From Posidonia oceanica (Eukaryota; Streptophyta; Magnoliopsida; Alismatales; Posidoniaceae), in NCBI GenBank assembly GCA_037176725.1, contig JAZBRS010000039.1, forward strand, positions 25,704,001-25,768,000: a DNA stretch of 64,000 nucleotides, given 5' to 3'. Positions 1 through 11,674 of this stretch are shown one piece after another. Both the position numbers and the translations under genes were made by a program. A model generated the notes under the pieces. The model was not told the origin of the DNA. It saw only the letters and a list, made by a program, of their open reading frames with translations, and did no database searches. How positions within the stretch are numbered: the stretch's first letter is position 1; each line of letters starts with the position of its first letter.

Positions 1-3000
1 CAGCGGAACAAAACCCCGGAAAAGCTATGCGAATGCTAATGCAAAGAAAAAGATCAGCAGAAGCCAAAGAGAGGTAAGACAGCGTGTGTGTGAGAACAGA
101 CGCTGTTCGGGGCCGCACAGAGCAGGTGTAAAGACCTGCAAAGGGGAGAGTGAGCAAACGGAGGGATTACCGCCTCTTTGTGACCGTTTCCCACTAAACC
201 GCTCCACAGTGTGTCTCGCACGCTGCCCAAAGCTCGCGATGCGATCGGATCGTGGAAAAGGGGGAAGAAAGTCACATTAAGTGGCAAATCCAGGGAAAAC
301 ACAACACAAAACACTCAAGAATGCGCGAAACGGGGATTGGAATTGATAGACAAGAAGGGGAGGTCCTATTCTACATGCTCCAAGAGACCGAAAGCGAAAA
401 CGAAGCAAACTATGCAAACGGCATGCGATTGAATGCAATGCAAAGGTTCAGGAGGGCATACCTGGAAATCCTGGGGTCTGATCTGAAATCTGCTTGGTCC
501 GTGCTGAAGAGCGCTTCGCTGCAGTCGCCTGGGCAGCTTGTTTAGGAAGATCCAACGGCCGGATTGAAAGATATCGCAGCTTCAGGGCGGAAAGGCCAGA
601 ACAGGAGAGAAGAACAGACCTAGGTGTTCAGGAGGTCCTAGGGGTGTGCAAAAGGGTCCTCCCAGGTGGATGGGAGCTGAGGGGGCTCTGGTGTGTGCGA
701 AAGAAACTTAATGCAAAACTACATGAATGCAAATGCATGCAAGGTGCCAGAAAAGACAAGGAGGAAGACTTTTTAGAAAAAAAGGAGTTCAAATGCTATT
801 TTAAAAAAAGAAAAGGGGCTTAAATGCAAATTTTTGAAAAGGATGGGGCTTACAGGCAGGGATTCTGAGAACAGGAGGTGGCAGAGGGTAGTTTTGCAAA
901 AAATAGGCTTCAGAACACAGCTTTTAAAAGTTGGTATGTATCAGAGGAGGTTTTGACAGCGAAGGACAAGCAAAAAGCAATTTTTTAAAACATGAGGGGC
1001 TAAAGTGTAATTTTTCCAGAAAACAGGGTCCTGGGGAGTCTGGGAATGCAAGTGGAGGGTCTATATGCAATTTTATAAGAATAGGAGCTAAGATGCAACT
1101 TTAGGGGCAAAACGGTCTTTTTACATGACTTTAAGGGGATGCAAGGACCTATATGTCATTTTTAAATCATGCAAGGGTCAAGTATGCAATTTTAGATGCA
1201 AAATGTGTTCTGAAATTACTGACCATGGACTGACATGCAATTTTTTGAAAGTGCAAGGTTGAAAATACAATGCAATAAGCTAAGATGCATGCAAAATGAT
1301 CATTATGCATTTAAAATGGACCTAGATGCAAAAATGAAAAATCAGAGGGGCAAACATGCAATACAGTAAGCAAACAATCTAGATTAAGACCTAGGTTCTA
1401 CATTACAATGGATCAGACAGCAAAAATGAAAAAAAACAGGGATATAGAATGCAATGCAATAAGGCAAACCATGCATATTAAAATTACATGAACTACTGTA
1501 GGACCTGGATGCAAATATTGAAAGTATAAGGGCTGAAACGAAATTTTTTATAACTAGCAAACACAGTAAGTGGACTTTCATGCAAATATTGAAAACTATA
1601 AACAGATCCTGCAATTTAACATGGTTTTAGATCAAAATAACATAAGTTTAAACATGCTTTGGACTTAAACGCAATAATCAAAAACTTAAACGAAAGAAAT
1701 GCAATGTAAGAAAAATTACCTAAGTTAGCAAAAGAAAGGAAAAGAAGGGGAGGACTTACAGTGGAGGGGGGGCCGAACTTCGCCGGCGATTCCTCCAGGC
1801 CGGTGGAGGAGGGGTGACACGAGGCGGCGGCAGGCGGGGGGGGGAACCGGCGTGACGCGGCGGAGGCGGAGGAGGTCTGCGGCGGAGCTTCGGTGGAGGC
1901 GGGCGCGCGTGGGGAGCTGCTGTCCTTGCAGTTCCGGCGACCAGTGCCGGAGAAGAAGGCAACTCCGGCGAGTCTTTGCGGGCAGCACAGGTGACGAAAC
2001 ACCTCGGGGAAAAGCCGAGGAGCAAGAGGGCGACGAGGGGAATCCGGGGGTAGTTTGCCTCGACCCTTTCGCACGCCGGAACAGCCCACCCACCTGGGTG
2101 GGTTTCGGCCGGCCGGAGGAAGGTGGAGACGGCAGAGGACGGCGGCTGCTGGTGTGGGGGCGGTTCGGGGGCGTCGCCGGAGGTCCAAGGAAGATGACGG
2201 AGGTTCCAGAAGTGTCTTCTACGGCCTGGAGCAAGATCTGGTTCAGTGGAGGCTCAACTGTGAAGGCCGAGGTGGGTGCGGCGTTGTGCGGCGTTCCAGG
2301 CCGAGGCGAAGGCACGGGCGGCTAGGTGGTTGCTTGGGGAGTGCGTGGGAGGAATCGGAAGTGAATTTCACTGAGTATGGAGGAAGATATGGGAGTTTGA
2401 AGTTTTTGGCAAAAATGAGGACCCAAGTGTTTGTAGTGGACTGTGAGGAGTGTGGGAGGTTTTAGGACGCAATCTTGGGTGGCTTGGGAAGGTGGTTGCT
2501 TGGTGAGTCTGATGGCAAAGTTCTGGGATTTTAGGAGGCTCGTGGTGGTGGGTTTGCAAGGAAGAAGGTCGCTCTGAGCTTGTTTGGGTGCTGGCTACTT
2601 CGGGGAAGAATTCCGGCAAGGATTGGGGGTCTTTTTCGGTTCTGGAAGAAGGGTGCGAGAGCTGGTGACTTGGTCTATGCAAGTGTGCTGGCCGAATCCC
2701 TTTCTGGTTCCAAGATCTCAAGTTTTGTTGCCTCAAAGTTGCTGGTTTCCAACAGTCAAAGGGAGGGCATGGGTCTCTGTTTTCTGCCACCATTGGCAGG
2801 GCATGGAGGGAATGGTCTTGGTCGTGGGTCGTGGGTGATGGTGGGAGGTCAAGGTGGTGTCAGGGAGGTTTGAAAAAAAAGAAAACCAATGGGGAGAGGT
2901 GTTGTCGTTTGCAGGTTGTGAGAGAGGAGGAGAGTGGAAGAAGAAGAAGGGATGGAGGGAAGAAGAAGGAGTTGGGCATGGGCTGGGCCTTGAGCACAGT

Positions 3001-4747
3001 AGTAGAAAAGAAATTAAGAAAGAAGGAAAGAAGGAGGGGTAGAAAAGAAAGGGAAGAAGGAAGAAAAAGAAAGAAAGAGGAGAAAGAAGGAAGAAAATAA
3101 AAATAAAAAATAAAAATAGAAAAGGATGGGAAGAGTTTTTAGAATGGTTGTGTTTAGGTTAAGATTTTAATTAGGTTTTTTAATGATTGTTTTGGGTTAA
3201 TTAGTGTGTTTTAGGATTGATTAGGGTTTTAGGGTTTTGGTTTTGCTTTTAATTAGTTTTTACTTGATTAAGTGTTTGTTAAATCTTTTTAAATTGTTTT
3301 AAAAATCGTGCTTTTCTTGTTGAGCATTTTAGGATATTGATTAGGATTGTTTAGGATTTATTTTTGTATTAATTAGGATTGTTTTTAGGTTTTTAAGTTT
3401 TAGTCTTCTTGGGGTTTTTCTTTCTTAAGTCTTTTGGATTAGGTTTTTTTAATTTTTATTTGCTGACTTTTCTTGATGTTTTTTAATTAGGTTTCTCTTG
3501 TTTGATTAAGAGTCTTCAAGTCCTTTTGATGTGTTCTTCATTCTTTTTAATTGAGTTCTCAAATTGTTTTCCTTAAGTTTGTTAAGTTAAGCTTTTTCTT
3601 TCATTAATTACTTATCTTAGTGTTCTTAATTGTTTCACTTCTCTTTTAGGGTTTATTTTTTAATTCTTTTGGTAGGGTTTTTATTTTTGGTGGGTCTTGA
3701 TTTTGTTTTAGTTTTTTCCTAAATTTTTGGGTATTTTCTTTTGGTTTGTTTTGCATTTTTTAGTTTGCATGCTTGATTTTCTTTTTAGCCTGATTTAGTT
3801 AAGTTTAAGTTTTTTAATTGATTGCTTAATGTTTTTTAATTGTTTTCCTTAGAGTTCTGGTTTGTCTCTTTTATGTTTTGGAATTTTATGGATTTTTAGG
3901 GGTTTTTATGGGTTTTTGCAAAAGAAAGAAAAGGAAAAGAGAAGGAGGAAGAAAATGGAAAAAGGGAGAAATAAAAGGGAAAGAGATGAGTTGGAGGGAA
4001 ATGATTTTTTAAAATTCAGAGAAAAGGCTAAAAATAAAATAAAAATAGGAATAAGATAGAGAAGGGATAGAAGCACAAAGGGGGCCCACAGCCAAGCCAG
4101 GGAAAGGGCAAAAAGGGGATGAAAAGGGAGATGATAATCAGGAGAGAGAGAGGAGAGAGAAAATGATAATCCTGGAGAGAGAAAAGGATAATTTGGGTGA
4201 AAGGAAGGCTTAGAGGTCTCAGAATGGGGTGGAAATTGGTGAGTGGGTAGTCTAGGGCTTAAGGTATTAGGTCTAAGGTTTTGGTTTGATTCTAAGAAGG
4301 TTTTGGAGGGGTTTCAAGGTGTAGAAAAAGGGGAAATTCACCTAGGTTTTCGAGGGTTTTTGGGAATGGGTTAGGTTTAGAAATTTCTAGGTTCTAGAGT
4401 AGGTTTGTTGAGTGGGTGGTGGTGGATTTTCCTATGGATTCTGGTCAAGTTTTGAGCTCGGGAAGAGGGGTAAAGGCTTAGGTCAAGTTGGCTAGTTTTG
4501 AAGGGTAAAAAGGAGGGTTAGGGTTTGGGTTTGGCTTGGGTTTTGAATGGTTTGAGGGTAAGGTTTTGGGATGGTTTCAGGGTAAGGTTTTGGGGTTAGA
4601 AAACGGGTGTGGTTCTAGGTTTGGCTTTGAGGTTTGAGCTGGAGTTTTGATTTGGGAAGAAGGATGAAGAGAAATGTGCGATTTTGGGTTTTTCCTAGCC
4701 GCCAGAGAGGTCCGCCGATTCAGCCTTGTCGAAATGGGGTGTCAACA
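1..4747 (-). mobile_element. E0: giant Tat/Ogre-type LTR (partial), minus strand
   Basis: On the minus strand this region begins at 4747 with TGTTGACACCCC, the same terminus as the E1 and E4 LTRs, and then follows the E1 LTR in order: a C-rich stretch, the pyrimidine-rich block (complement of about 4190-4110), a long AT-rich block (about 3850-3100), a GC-rich block (about 2800-1750) and the U5-like part with spaced TGCATTTT words (1600-1). At position 1 it matches a point about 4.9 kb into the 5.87-kb E1 LTR, so the LTR continues off the left edge. The sequence beyond 4747 is X-family LTR and not a polypurine tract, so 4747 is most simply the outer end of E0's 5' LTR, inserted in X_L; the 5 bases GATAG at 4748-4752 would then be one copy of the target duplication. 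ORFs in here are not conserved coding sequence. The first ~200 bp differ clearly from E1, making this a related but separate subfamily. Confidence 0.8.
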
Positions 4748-5059
4748 GATAGAAACCTAGAGGCGCCCCAAATCTCGTGCCTAAGTTTTGATAACACATC
4801 TTCCAGATGTTCCTTGATTTCTACAAAGCATTACTTGATCCTACCTAGACTCAAGTTGTTGGCTGTGGCAGAGTTAACTCATTCAGGCTCGTGGCAAGTC
4901 CGAGTACCCTGGGTATCCTTTACTTCTACTCAGATTCGTGGCAGATTTGAGTTAACAGAGATGCCTTCTTGATTTCATAGACTATCTGTAGTTTCCTGGC
5001 CTTCTATCTTGTTTTCTCTAGCCAAAACCCGGAAAGTAGGGCTTGAAATGACCTAAGCT

Positions 5060-5640
5060 TGCTAGTTGCCAGCTGGAGAGGCAACTCTGCTAGTTGCCAC
5101 CTGGAGAGGCGACTCGAGTAGTTGCCAGCTATGCAGGCGACTAAGTCAGTTGCCAATAGCAGAGGCGGCCAATTCAACTGCCATCTGTGGAGTCAACCCC
5201 CTTAGACACTAACTAACACAGCGACTAAGTGATCGTGGACTGCAGCAGTTGTCTCCCATGATCCTCAACCATTAGGCACAAACTCAACAGGCGACTAGTG
5301 ATCGTGGCCTCCTTTGAACCACTTTTCCACGGTTGTTTCCTACAATCCCCCTCAACCCTTAGGCGCCAACTCATTCGGCGACTACGTGGTTGTGGAACTA
5401 CAGCGGTTATCTCCCACGATCCTCAACCATTAGGCACCAGCTCAACTAGCAACTAATGATCGTGGCTCCTTTGAACCACTTTTCCACGGTTATTTCCCAT
5501 GACCCCCTCGACCGTTAGGTGCCAAGTCAATCGGTGACTAATAGTTGTGGCCTCGTTCCCAGGTTTTTTCCACATTTGATTGGATGGTTGCTAGCTTTAG
5601 TCACCAACTCAACCGGCGACTAACCTTAACTGCCACTTTT
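5060..5640 (+). repeat. Internal short inverted and direct repeats of the X LTR
   Basis: Two repeat types follow one another. From 5060 to 5170 there are about four ~34-bp units of the form AGTTGCC-(9 nt)-GGCAACT or GGCGACT, each able to form a 7-bp stem (some with G-U pairs). From about 5220 to 5560 there are units of roughly 70-90 bp carrying CAACCATTAGGC and GGCGACTA words together with the inverted pair CCACGATC and GATCGTGG. The same arrangement occurs on the opposite strand in X_R (about 53800-54375), so it belongs to the LTR family. Confidence 0.65.
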
Positions 5641-5685
5641 CTTCTAGAATTTTCTGAACTCCAACCGTCCTCACCCCCTGGAGTC

Positions 5686-5693
5686 TTTAAATA
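5686..5693 (+). promoter_or_regulatory. Putative TATA box of the X LTR
   Basis: TTTAAATA sits about 670 bp before the LTR 3' end. The equivalent place in X_R (complement of 53721-53727) reads TATAAAT. Conservation of a TATA-like box at the same LTR position supports it as the core promoter and fixes the orientation of both copies. Confidence 0.5.
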
Positions 5694-6358
5694 GACCTCC
5701 TAGGCCAGTGGTTTGAGGGTCGGAATTTTTGAGAGAAGAATTCCCCCTTTTAGGCCATTGGTTTGAGGGTCGGAATTTTTGAGAGAGGAATCCCCCTATC
5801 AGTGTTAAGTCTCCACCTTCCAGAGCTAGAGCCTTCAACCCAGAAGCTCTATCTCCCACCTTTCAGAAGAGGGAAACCCAATTCCCATCTTCATTCCAGA
5901 ATTCCCAGCTAAGCCGGAGCTCCGACCATGCCTCCTTCCAACTTCATTGCATTCAGCATAAGGGTGAACGGGAGTATCTTTCTCCAATCTATTTTTTCAT
6001 CGCATTTTTACATTCCTTAGCATAGGACCCATAGCATATGCATGCAGGGAACAACCCCTGGTTAGTATTTGTTTCTTTTAGTCATGTTGTTTCGTTTACA
6101 TCTATTACTGACTACTACACTTGAACTAATCTAGATCTATGTCATTTTGTTTTGAAGGGAAGGAAAGTGCTTACGTAACACGAGGGAGTCACTAGACGAC
6201 ATCTAGCCGTCGATCTAGTGGTCCGAGGACCTGCATCTTCATAATCTCCCCCCAGGTGTCTTGTCTACCCAAAGGCGAGTGGCGATCATAACAAAGTTGA
6301 CGACGTATGTGGAGGCGCCGACATCTTCCTAAACACCCCCCCCAAATTCCACACTACA

Positions 6359-7530
6359 GCTTGCTGTGCTACGGGTGCTTGCTGTGCTGCGGGTGCTTGC
6401 TGTGGTGCTGGTGCTATTTCCTCCTCTGCATTTTCTAATGTGCTTACGGGGAATATGTCGGGCTGGCAGCTGATCTGTGTACTACCGTTTGCTGCGCTGC
6501 TTGAGTGGGGCATGCACTGCACAAACCATCTAGACCCACCCTCCGGCTGATCTGTGGTGCTGTCGCTGCTAGATCTTCCTCTAGGACCATGATAGAGGCA
6601 TGGTCTTTCTGCAGGGAGGGGTCCGTAACCACGGCTTTCCCCTTCCTCACTGCCTGATACTCTACGATGTCTTGTACCAGCGACACAAGCTATTCTTGAA
6701 ACTGTCACTCCAAGTCCCCCATCATAAAGTCAACCTGAGCCTCTACAGCCGCTCCTCCCTCCTCATCCAAGGGTGAGTCGACGTAGTAGGCGACGGTGGC
6801 TTCTGGCTCTGGGCCGACTGCTAGGTGTACTGCTAGCTGGTATGCTGCCAAGGTCATTGCTGCAGCTGGGGGGAGGCAGAAGTGCTCCTCCGGAGGGTCG
6901 ATGGCTGGACAGTTGTGTTGGGGGACAAAGCACCGGCACCCGTGGGTGATGGTGGTTGTCTCCCTAGAGATGCGGTGGGGACCCTCCACAAACCTCGATC
7001 TGCTGAAGCTGACAGCTGTATGCCTGATGGAGCTGCCTGGCTTGCTTGTGGCACTGTCAATGAAGTGGGCCGAGTCATGCTGTCGGAAAGGGTGACCTCC
7101 GTGCTAGTGTGGCTGCAGCCACAAGCAGACTACTGGATGGTGCTTGAGGATGTGCTCCTGACTTCGGAGCTGCTGCTGTGGCTGTCGGTGACGTTGGTGA
7201 AACTGCAGAAAGAGGAGAGACTGTCAATCCTGCCACTGGGCTTGCTAATTCTGCTGCTGTATCTGTTGGGGGAGGGCCGGGCAAACTGACTGAGATGCTG
7301 CCACGCTGAGCTGAGTCTCACTGCTGGTTGGGGCTGCTTCAACTATGCCAGACTGCTCCTCATCTGAGTAGTAGTCCTCAATGCAGACCCACTCTTCCGT
7401 TGGCAGCGGAGAGCTCGGGCACGACACCTGCTGCGCTGGGGCTTGATTGCTGCTTGAATCAAGGGTACCTGCACTGGTAAAGTTAGTGAGGTCCCGAGGG
7501 TTGGCCATCCTCCGATTCTTTGGTTGCAAG
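6359..7530 (-). pseudogene. Element M: decayed protease tail and protease-RT spacer
   Basis: On the minus strand this matches, piece by piece and across several frames, the end of E1's protease ORF and the N-terminal spacer of its pol ORF. Recognisable short blocks are NPRDLTNFTSAG and EEWVCIEDYYSDEEQS (about 7545-7340), a YYVDSPLDEE block (about 6800), and GKAVVTDPSLQKDHASIMVL with PEGGSRWFVQ (about 6660-6530). The reading frame is broken by indels and stops, so this is a pseudogene. It is flanked by X_L on the left and by solo LTR S on the right. The RT, RNase H and integrase of M are not in the window and would lie beyond X_L. Confidence 0.8.
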
Positions 7531-7740
7531 TGTAGACACCCCATTCTGACAGCCCGGAAGTTGGTTGTTTTCTCCTGCAGGCTCGCGTGGACTCTGGAAT
7601 GGCACTCCTTTTTCTAACCCATTTCTACCCCCCAAAACCTAGCCTAAAACCTTACCCAAAACCCCAAGCCCTTTTTACACCTTTTTTTTAACCTTCTAGC
7701 CCAAGCCCAAGCCCTTTTGCAGCCTTTTGCCAACTGAGTA

Positions 7741-9895
7741 CGTTGTACGTTGGAATAGGCAGCGTCCAACATTGGACGCGTCTTGTGCTAGCGTCCAACG
7801 TTGGACGCCTTCTGCTCCAGCGTCCAACGACTCGGTTGCAGCAGTAGCTGCTCTGCCTCCTTCGGCTCACCTCCCGTCCACTCCACCACCTCCCTGCACT
7901 TACTACCCATCCCCTCTTCCACTCCATGCCATCCACTACCTTCCAAAGCCCAGTTACTACCTATCCTCTCCTCCTTAGCACCATTCCTGCTCTCTCATCT
8001 CCTCACTGCCACCTGCCGCCTCTGTTAGCCACCAGCAGCTCCCTCGCCGGCCGACTTACATGCCCACACCCCTTCCTACCATCCTCGTGGCCTCAGCACA
8101 CTCAAAGCCCCTACCAAAGCTTGCCAATTCCCCTCTGAGCCGCTGCCATTTGCAGCAGAACCCAAGCAACCCATCAACAAAACCAGCCCAACCAGCCATC
8201 TTCCTCAAGACACACAGACTAGCACAACCCTCTCCCTCTGCAATTCTCCACTTCCAGAGCAAGACCAAGTGTCCACCTTCCTCCTGGACCCTTCGTCGAC
8301 CTCTCCCGTGCCCCTAGCTAGCCATGCGAGCTCGCCGGAGTCAGCTCTGCCTCTACTTCCGCAGTGCCGGTGAAGGAGGTCGACACGTCGTTCCAGGCCG
8401 CGACGAGGTAAGTTATCTATCCCCATAGGCCATGCATGCTAGGTTGAATGTTTCCATGCATTTTCGCAAAGTTTTGAATCCTTTTGGCCGTGATGGCCAG
8501 AAGAGAGTTCAGTGTGTTGGACGCACCAGCTGGTGCGTCCAACGTTGGACGCGGCATAGGCCAGTGTCCAACACCCTGCTTTCCTTTGTTCCTGTTCTAT
8601 TGCTTTCCATGCCTTGCTACTGCTTGCTGTTTTATAAATCCGTGCTATATGTCTTCCTTGCATGTTCTCTGATACTATGCCATGCCTATTTGCTTGTCCC
8701 ATGCTTGCTTGAATCATTTTGCATGCTCTAAGTTCATTCTGCTATCTGCCTGCGTTGGACGCCTAGGTGAGCCACGTCCAACGTTGGACGCGGGTTCACC
8801 TAGCGTCCAACACCCCTGTTAGCTGTTGCTTGCTGCCATGCTTACATTATGCCTATTTTTTGATGCTTATTCATGATCCATGCTTGCTTAGAGATGCCTG
8901 GCCCCTATGGCAACCATGCTTAGGTTTGCTAGGATCCTTTCAAGTTGCATGCCTTCCTTTTGCAAGTTTAATCCTTTATTTCCATGCTTGCTCTCTTTCT
9001 ATTTGCTTTTCTTGGATTAAATGCTTGCTGTGGATGCTTCCTTTTGCTCTAGTATGCCTTAGTATGTCTGCATGCATATAGGTGGGGTTAGAGCTGAGCT
9101 CCCCCTTTAGTACAGGTAAGTTGGCATCCTGCAGGCATTGGACGCCAGAGACTTCAGCGTCCAACGTTGGACGCTGCTGTCTCTAGCGTCCAACGTCCCC
9201 GCTCCTCTGCATGCTTTTGGATGCTTGCATAATGCCCCGATCTGTTTGCTTACATGTCTCCTATGTTTCCATGCATGTTTAGCTTCCTTTTCAACTGTTC
9301 TTCAGCCTTCATTAGATCAGTTGCTATTTTATGCAAGTTTTTTGTGGGTTGTGCCTCCCAAGGCGTTGTACGCTGCTAGTGCAGGCGTCCAACATTGGAC
9401 GCCGGCCTAGCTCGTGTCCAACGATCTAGTTGTGCCTTTGGCCTGGCACATGCTGTAGTTGGTAAGTTCTTGGTTTTTTGTGTGATCCCATGCTTGCATG
9501 TTTGCCCTATGCTCATCCCCAATAGCCCTAATGCATGTCCCCATTTTTATTTTGCCTTTTGTATGCTTCCTTATCTTGCTGTCTTCTGGCCTGTGTTAGA
9601 CGCCTGTCACTCTAGCGTCTAACGTTGGACGCCATGTTCAGGGGCGTCCAACACTCTGCTTGCTTTGATCTTTGATCCTAGCTCGCTCCTTGCTCTGATT
9701 TCTCTTCTAATCCTCTGTTAGGTTAGTCTTGCATGTCATGCACCCATTTAGTTGCATTCATGCATCTGTATTGCATCCATGTAGCTAGAGTGCATTGTTT
9801 TTCTAAAAATTGCATGCTGTCTACCTCCAGCAGGTGTTGGACGCCAGCAGTGGCAGCGTCCAACGTTGGACGCCGCTGCTGCCAGCGTCCAATGC
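7741..9895 (+). repeat. Array of palindromic GCGTCCAACGTTGGACGC clusters in LTR S
   Basis: Seven clusters occur at about 7741, 8516, 8754, 9137, 9365, 9595 and 9836. Each is about 58 bp: GTTGGACGC, an ~11-nt spacer, the 18-bp palindrome GCGTCCAACGTTGGACGC (or close variant), a second ~11-nt spacer, then GCGTCCAAC. Most neighbours are 228-241 bp apart. Each cluster can fold as two short hairpins or as one long one centred on AACGTT. Between clusters lies T-rich sequence with TGCATGC words and no other recognised feature. Confidence 0.85.
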
Positions 9896-10029
9896 TTGCA
9901 GTTGGCTTGACTTAGTTTTAAAATGCCGATTTTGCTTCACTCGTCGTTTTCCACGTTTTATGGCTTCTAATGCTTACTGCAACCCCTATGCATGCTGCCT
10001 AATCCTTGTTTTGGTTTTGCACCCCGTTT

Positions 10030-10190
10030 TCGTCTCGTTTTCCGCACCTTGCATCATTTTCCACGCTTTACCTCGTTTTCCACGCCTTGCATCTTTTTCC
10101 GTGCTTTGCATCGTTTTTCGTGCCTTGCATCGTTTTCCGTGCCTTGCATTGTTTTCCACATTTCGCATCGTTTTCCGCACCTGCTTTGCT
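10030..10190 (+). repeat. Short tandem repeat near the end of LTR S
   Basis: About six to seven imperfect ~24-26-bp units of the type GCATCGTTTTCCGTGCCTT. It occupies the same place in the LTR as the GTTTTGCGTGCC repeats of the E1 and E4 LTRs, so a related subrepeat has been kept or re-amplified in different LTR families. Confidence 0.65.
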
Positions 10191-10796
10191 TTATCACTTG
10201 CATGTTGTTTGCATTGCTTGGTTTTCCCCGTAGTTTTATTTCATCGCCTGCATCTGCATTTAGGGCTATGATGCTTACTGCCTACGAGTTCTCACGAACT
10301 AGGGTTCGCCTAGTTCGGAACACTAGCAGTGCTGCTGAGCACATAGATAGCACGTTTATTTCCCATTCATAGAAGGTAGGCATTCATGGCATTTAGGCAT
10401 TAGGCTAGCATTTCCCTGCATTAGTGCGAGATTGCCTAAGAAAGACCGACTCTTGGACGTATCGGGGGTGCCTAATACCTTCCCCATGCGTAACAAGTGT
10501 CCTTGCCCTTTCTCTTGGCTCGCATCGACCTTTCCTTTATCCTAGGCATGAGTCATAGCATAGCATAGCATAGCATAGCTTAGCTTAGCGTTGCATCCCT
10601 TTGCCCCTCCTTGCATCCGATTTTGCATGTCTTTTCATGTATTACCCCTGGTTTTCCCTGTCTTCCAATTCAATAGACCTGGTGGCGACTCCGATTTGTC
10701 TTATCATTTCTTTTCTTTTCTTTTGCCAGCATTTCTGAGTCGAGTTTCTTCCCTCGGATCCCGCCACATATAGTGAGCCTATTTTGATCAGTGCAT

Positions 10797-11674
10797 GCGA
10801 GCTTTGGTATCGTGCATGGACAATCAAGATTCAGGATTACTACAGCATGCATCTATCTTCGCTAGACTGCGGGTCGTATCTGAGACCCTTGGAGTCTCTT
10901 CGCTCCTTTGCCACGATCAGCTCAGCGATCCCTTGGCCGTATCGCCCGAGCGGCGTTCCCTTGATGTAGCCCCACCTGTGACAGACGTTTTCAACCATCC
11001 AGAAGGGGTTGTTGTGAACGGCCAAGGAGTTGACACGTTCAAAATCAGGAATGAAGATAACCAGCTTACACCGATTAACACGATATAAAGCATCTGAAAA
11101 CTCAAGGTCAAAGGGGACAGTCTGCGAAGAGATGGGAGAAACTGCCTCGATCCGCTCCTTCTCAAAGTTTTCCGCCTTGACAACAATGACATCGTCGCCG
11201 TGGTGAAACTTGATCATGTGATGGAGGGTCGAGGGGATTGCCTGATGCTTGTGCAGCCAAGGGGGCCCAAGCAGGTGATTGAAATTGGGCTCTAAGTCAA
11301 CAATGTAGAATTCTACATCGAATACGATTAGGCCAATGGTGAGAGGAATAATCAGAATCCCTAGAGAGTCATGGTGGGAGTTATCAAAAGCTGTCATTCC
11401 CTTTATAGCCGGGGTGATATCCTCAGCTTTGAATCTGAGCGTGGTTGCTGTACGCAAGGGATAGACATTAAGGCATGAACCATTATCAACCAGCGAAAGG
11501 GGAATGCAGATGTTTTTGAATTGCACCGTGACAAATAGGGGTTGGTTGTGATTAATCCCCGCCAGAGGCAGCTCATCGCTCGTGAAAGAGATGACCTAGG
11601 GCTCCGCGATCACGCCTACCATGGTTTCCAGGGCTGTAGGCTTATTAGCTTGAAACACATGGGCTATTTGGAAC
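10797..11674 (-). pseudogene. Element M: protease region
   Basis: On the minus strand an open stretch of 228 codons (11526-10840) aligns with E1's protease ORF. It shows the LVDNGS active-site block, a GILIIPL strand, a degraded flap and tail motif LLGPPWLH, and the PLGRYGQGIAE glycine-rich motif. Upstream, from 11674 to about 11527, it continues the gag-pro linker seen at 39129 onward, and the two sides rejoin exactly at the GGAAC duplication of E1. A TAG near 11608 replaces a CAG of E1. It is interrupted at the left by solo LTR S and is not a functional gene. Confidence 0.85.
11670..11674. repeat. Target-site duplication of E1 (left copy, GGAAC)
   Basis: GGAAC immediately precedes the TGTTGACA terminus of E1 and is repeated exactly after the right LTR at 39124-39128. 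A 5-bp duplication is the rule for Ty3/gypsy integrases. Confidence 0.95.

Larger units (their letters stand above)
4748..6358 (+). mobile_element. X_L: LTR of a shorter family (X), 5' end cut by E0
   Basis: This block is the reverse complement of 53023-54731 with modest divergence. In X_R the LTR runs from TGTAGATATCC to CCACACTACA, 1709 bp. Here the final CCACACTACA is at 6349-6358 and the first ~45 bases are missing because E0 is inserted at 4747. Plus orientation is supported by a TATA-like box at 5686-5693 followed by a purine-rich transcribed-looking segment. It lies in element M: M coding sequence resumes at 6359. Whether the rest of X_L is a solo LTR or a full element cannot be decided because the left side is off the window. 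Confidence 0.75.
7531..10796 (+). mobile_element. S: solo LTR (~3.27 kb) inserted in element M
   Basis: It starts TGTAGACACCCC at 7531 and ends near 10790-10796 after a U5 block (GGTGGCGACTCCGATTTGTC at 10681) that matches the ends of the E1 and E2 LTRs. M sequence is present on both sides in the same order as in E1, and there is no interior, so it is a solo LTR left by LTR-LTR recombination. The flanks GCAAG (7526-7530) and GCGAG (10797-10801) look like a target duplication with one change; the exact right edge is uncertain by a few bases. It is of the same family as the LTR of E2, sharing the GCGTCCAACGTTGGACGC clusters. Confidence 0.75.

Noticed and set aside
1616..2465. Overlapping ORFs of 130-196 codons on both strands
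   Set aside because: A GC-rich part of the E0 LTR with open frames by composition. No conserved counterpart in the E1 or E4 LTR.
9992..10372. ORFs in the end of LTR S, and similar ones at 16472-17010, 38055-38593 and 59825-60304
   Set aside because: They are translations of short tandem repeats, open in several frames at once.
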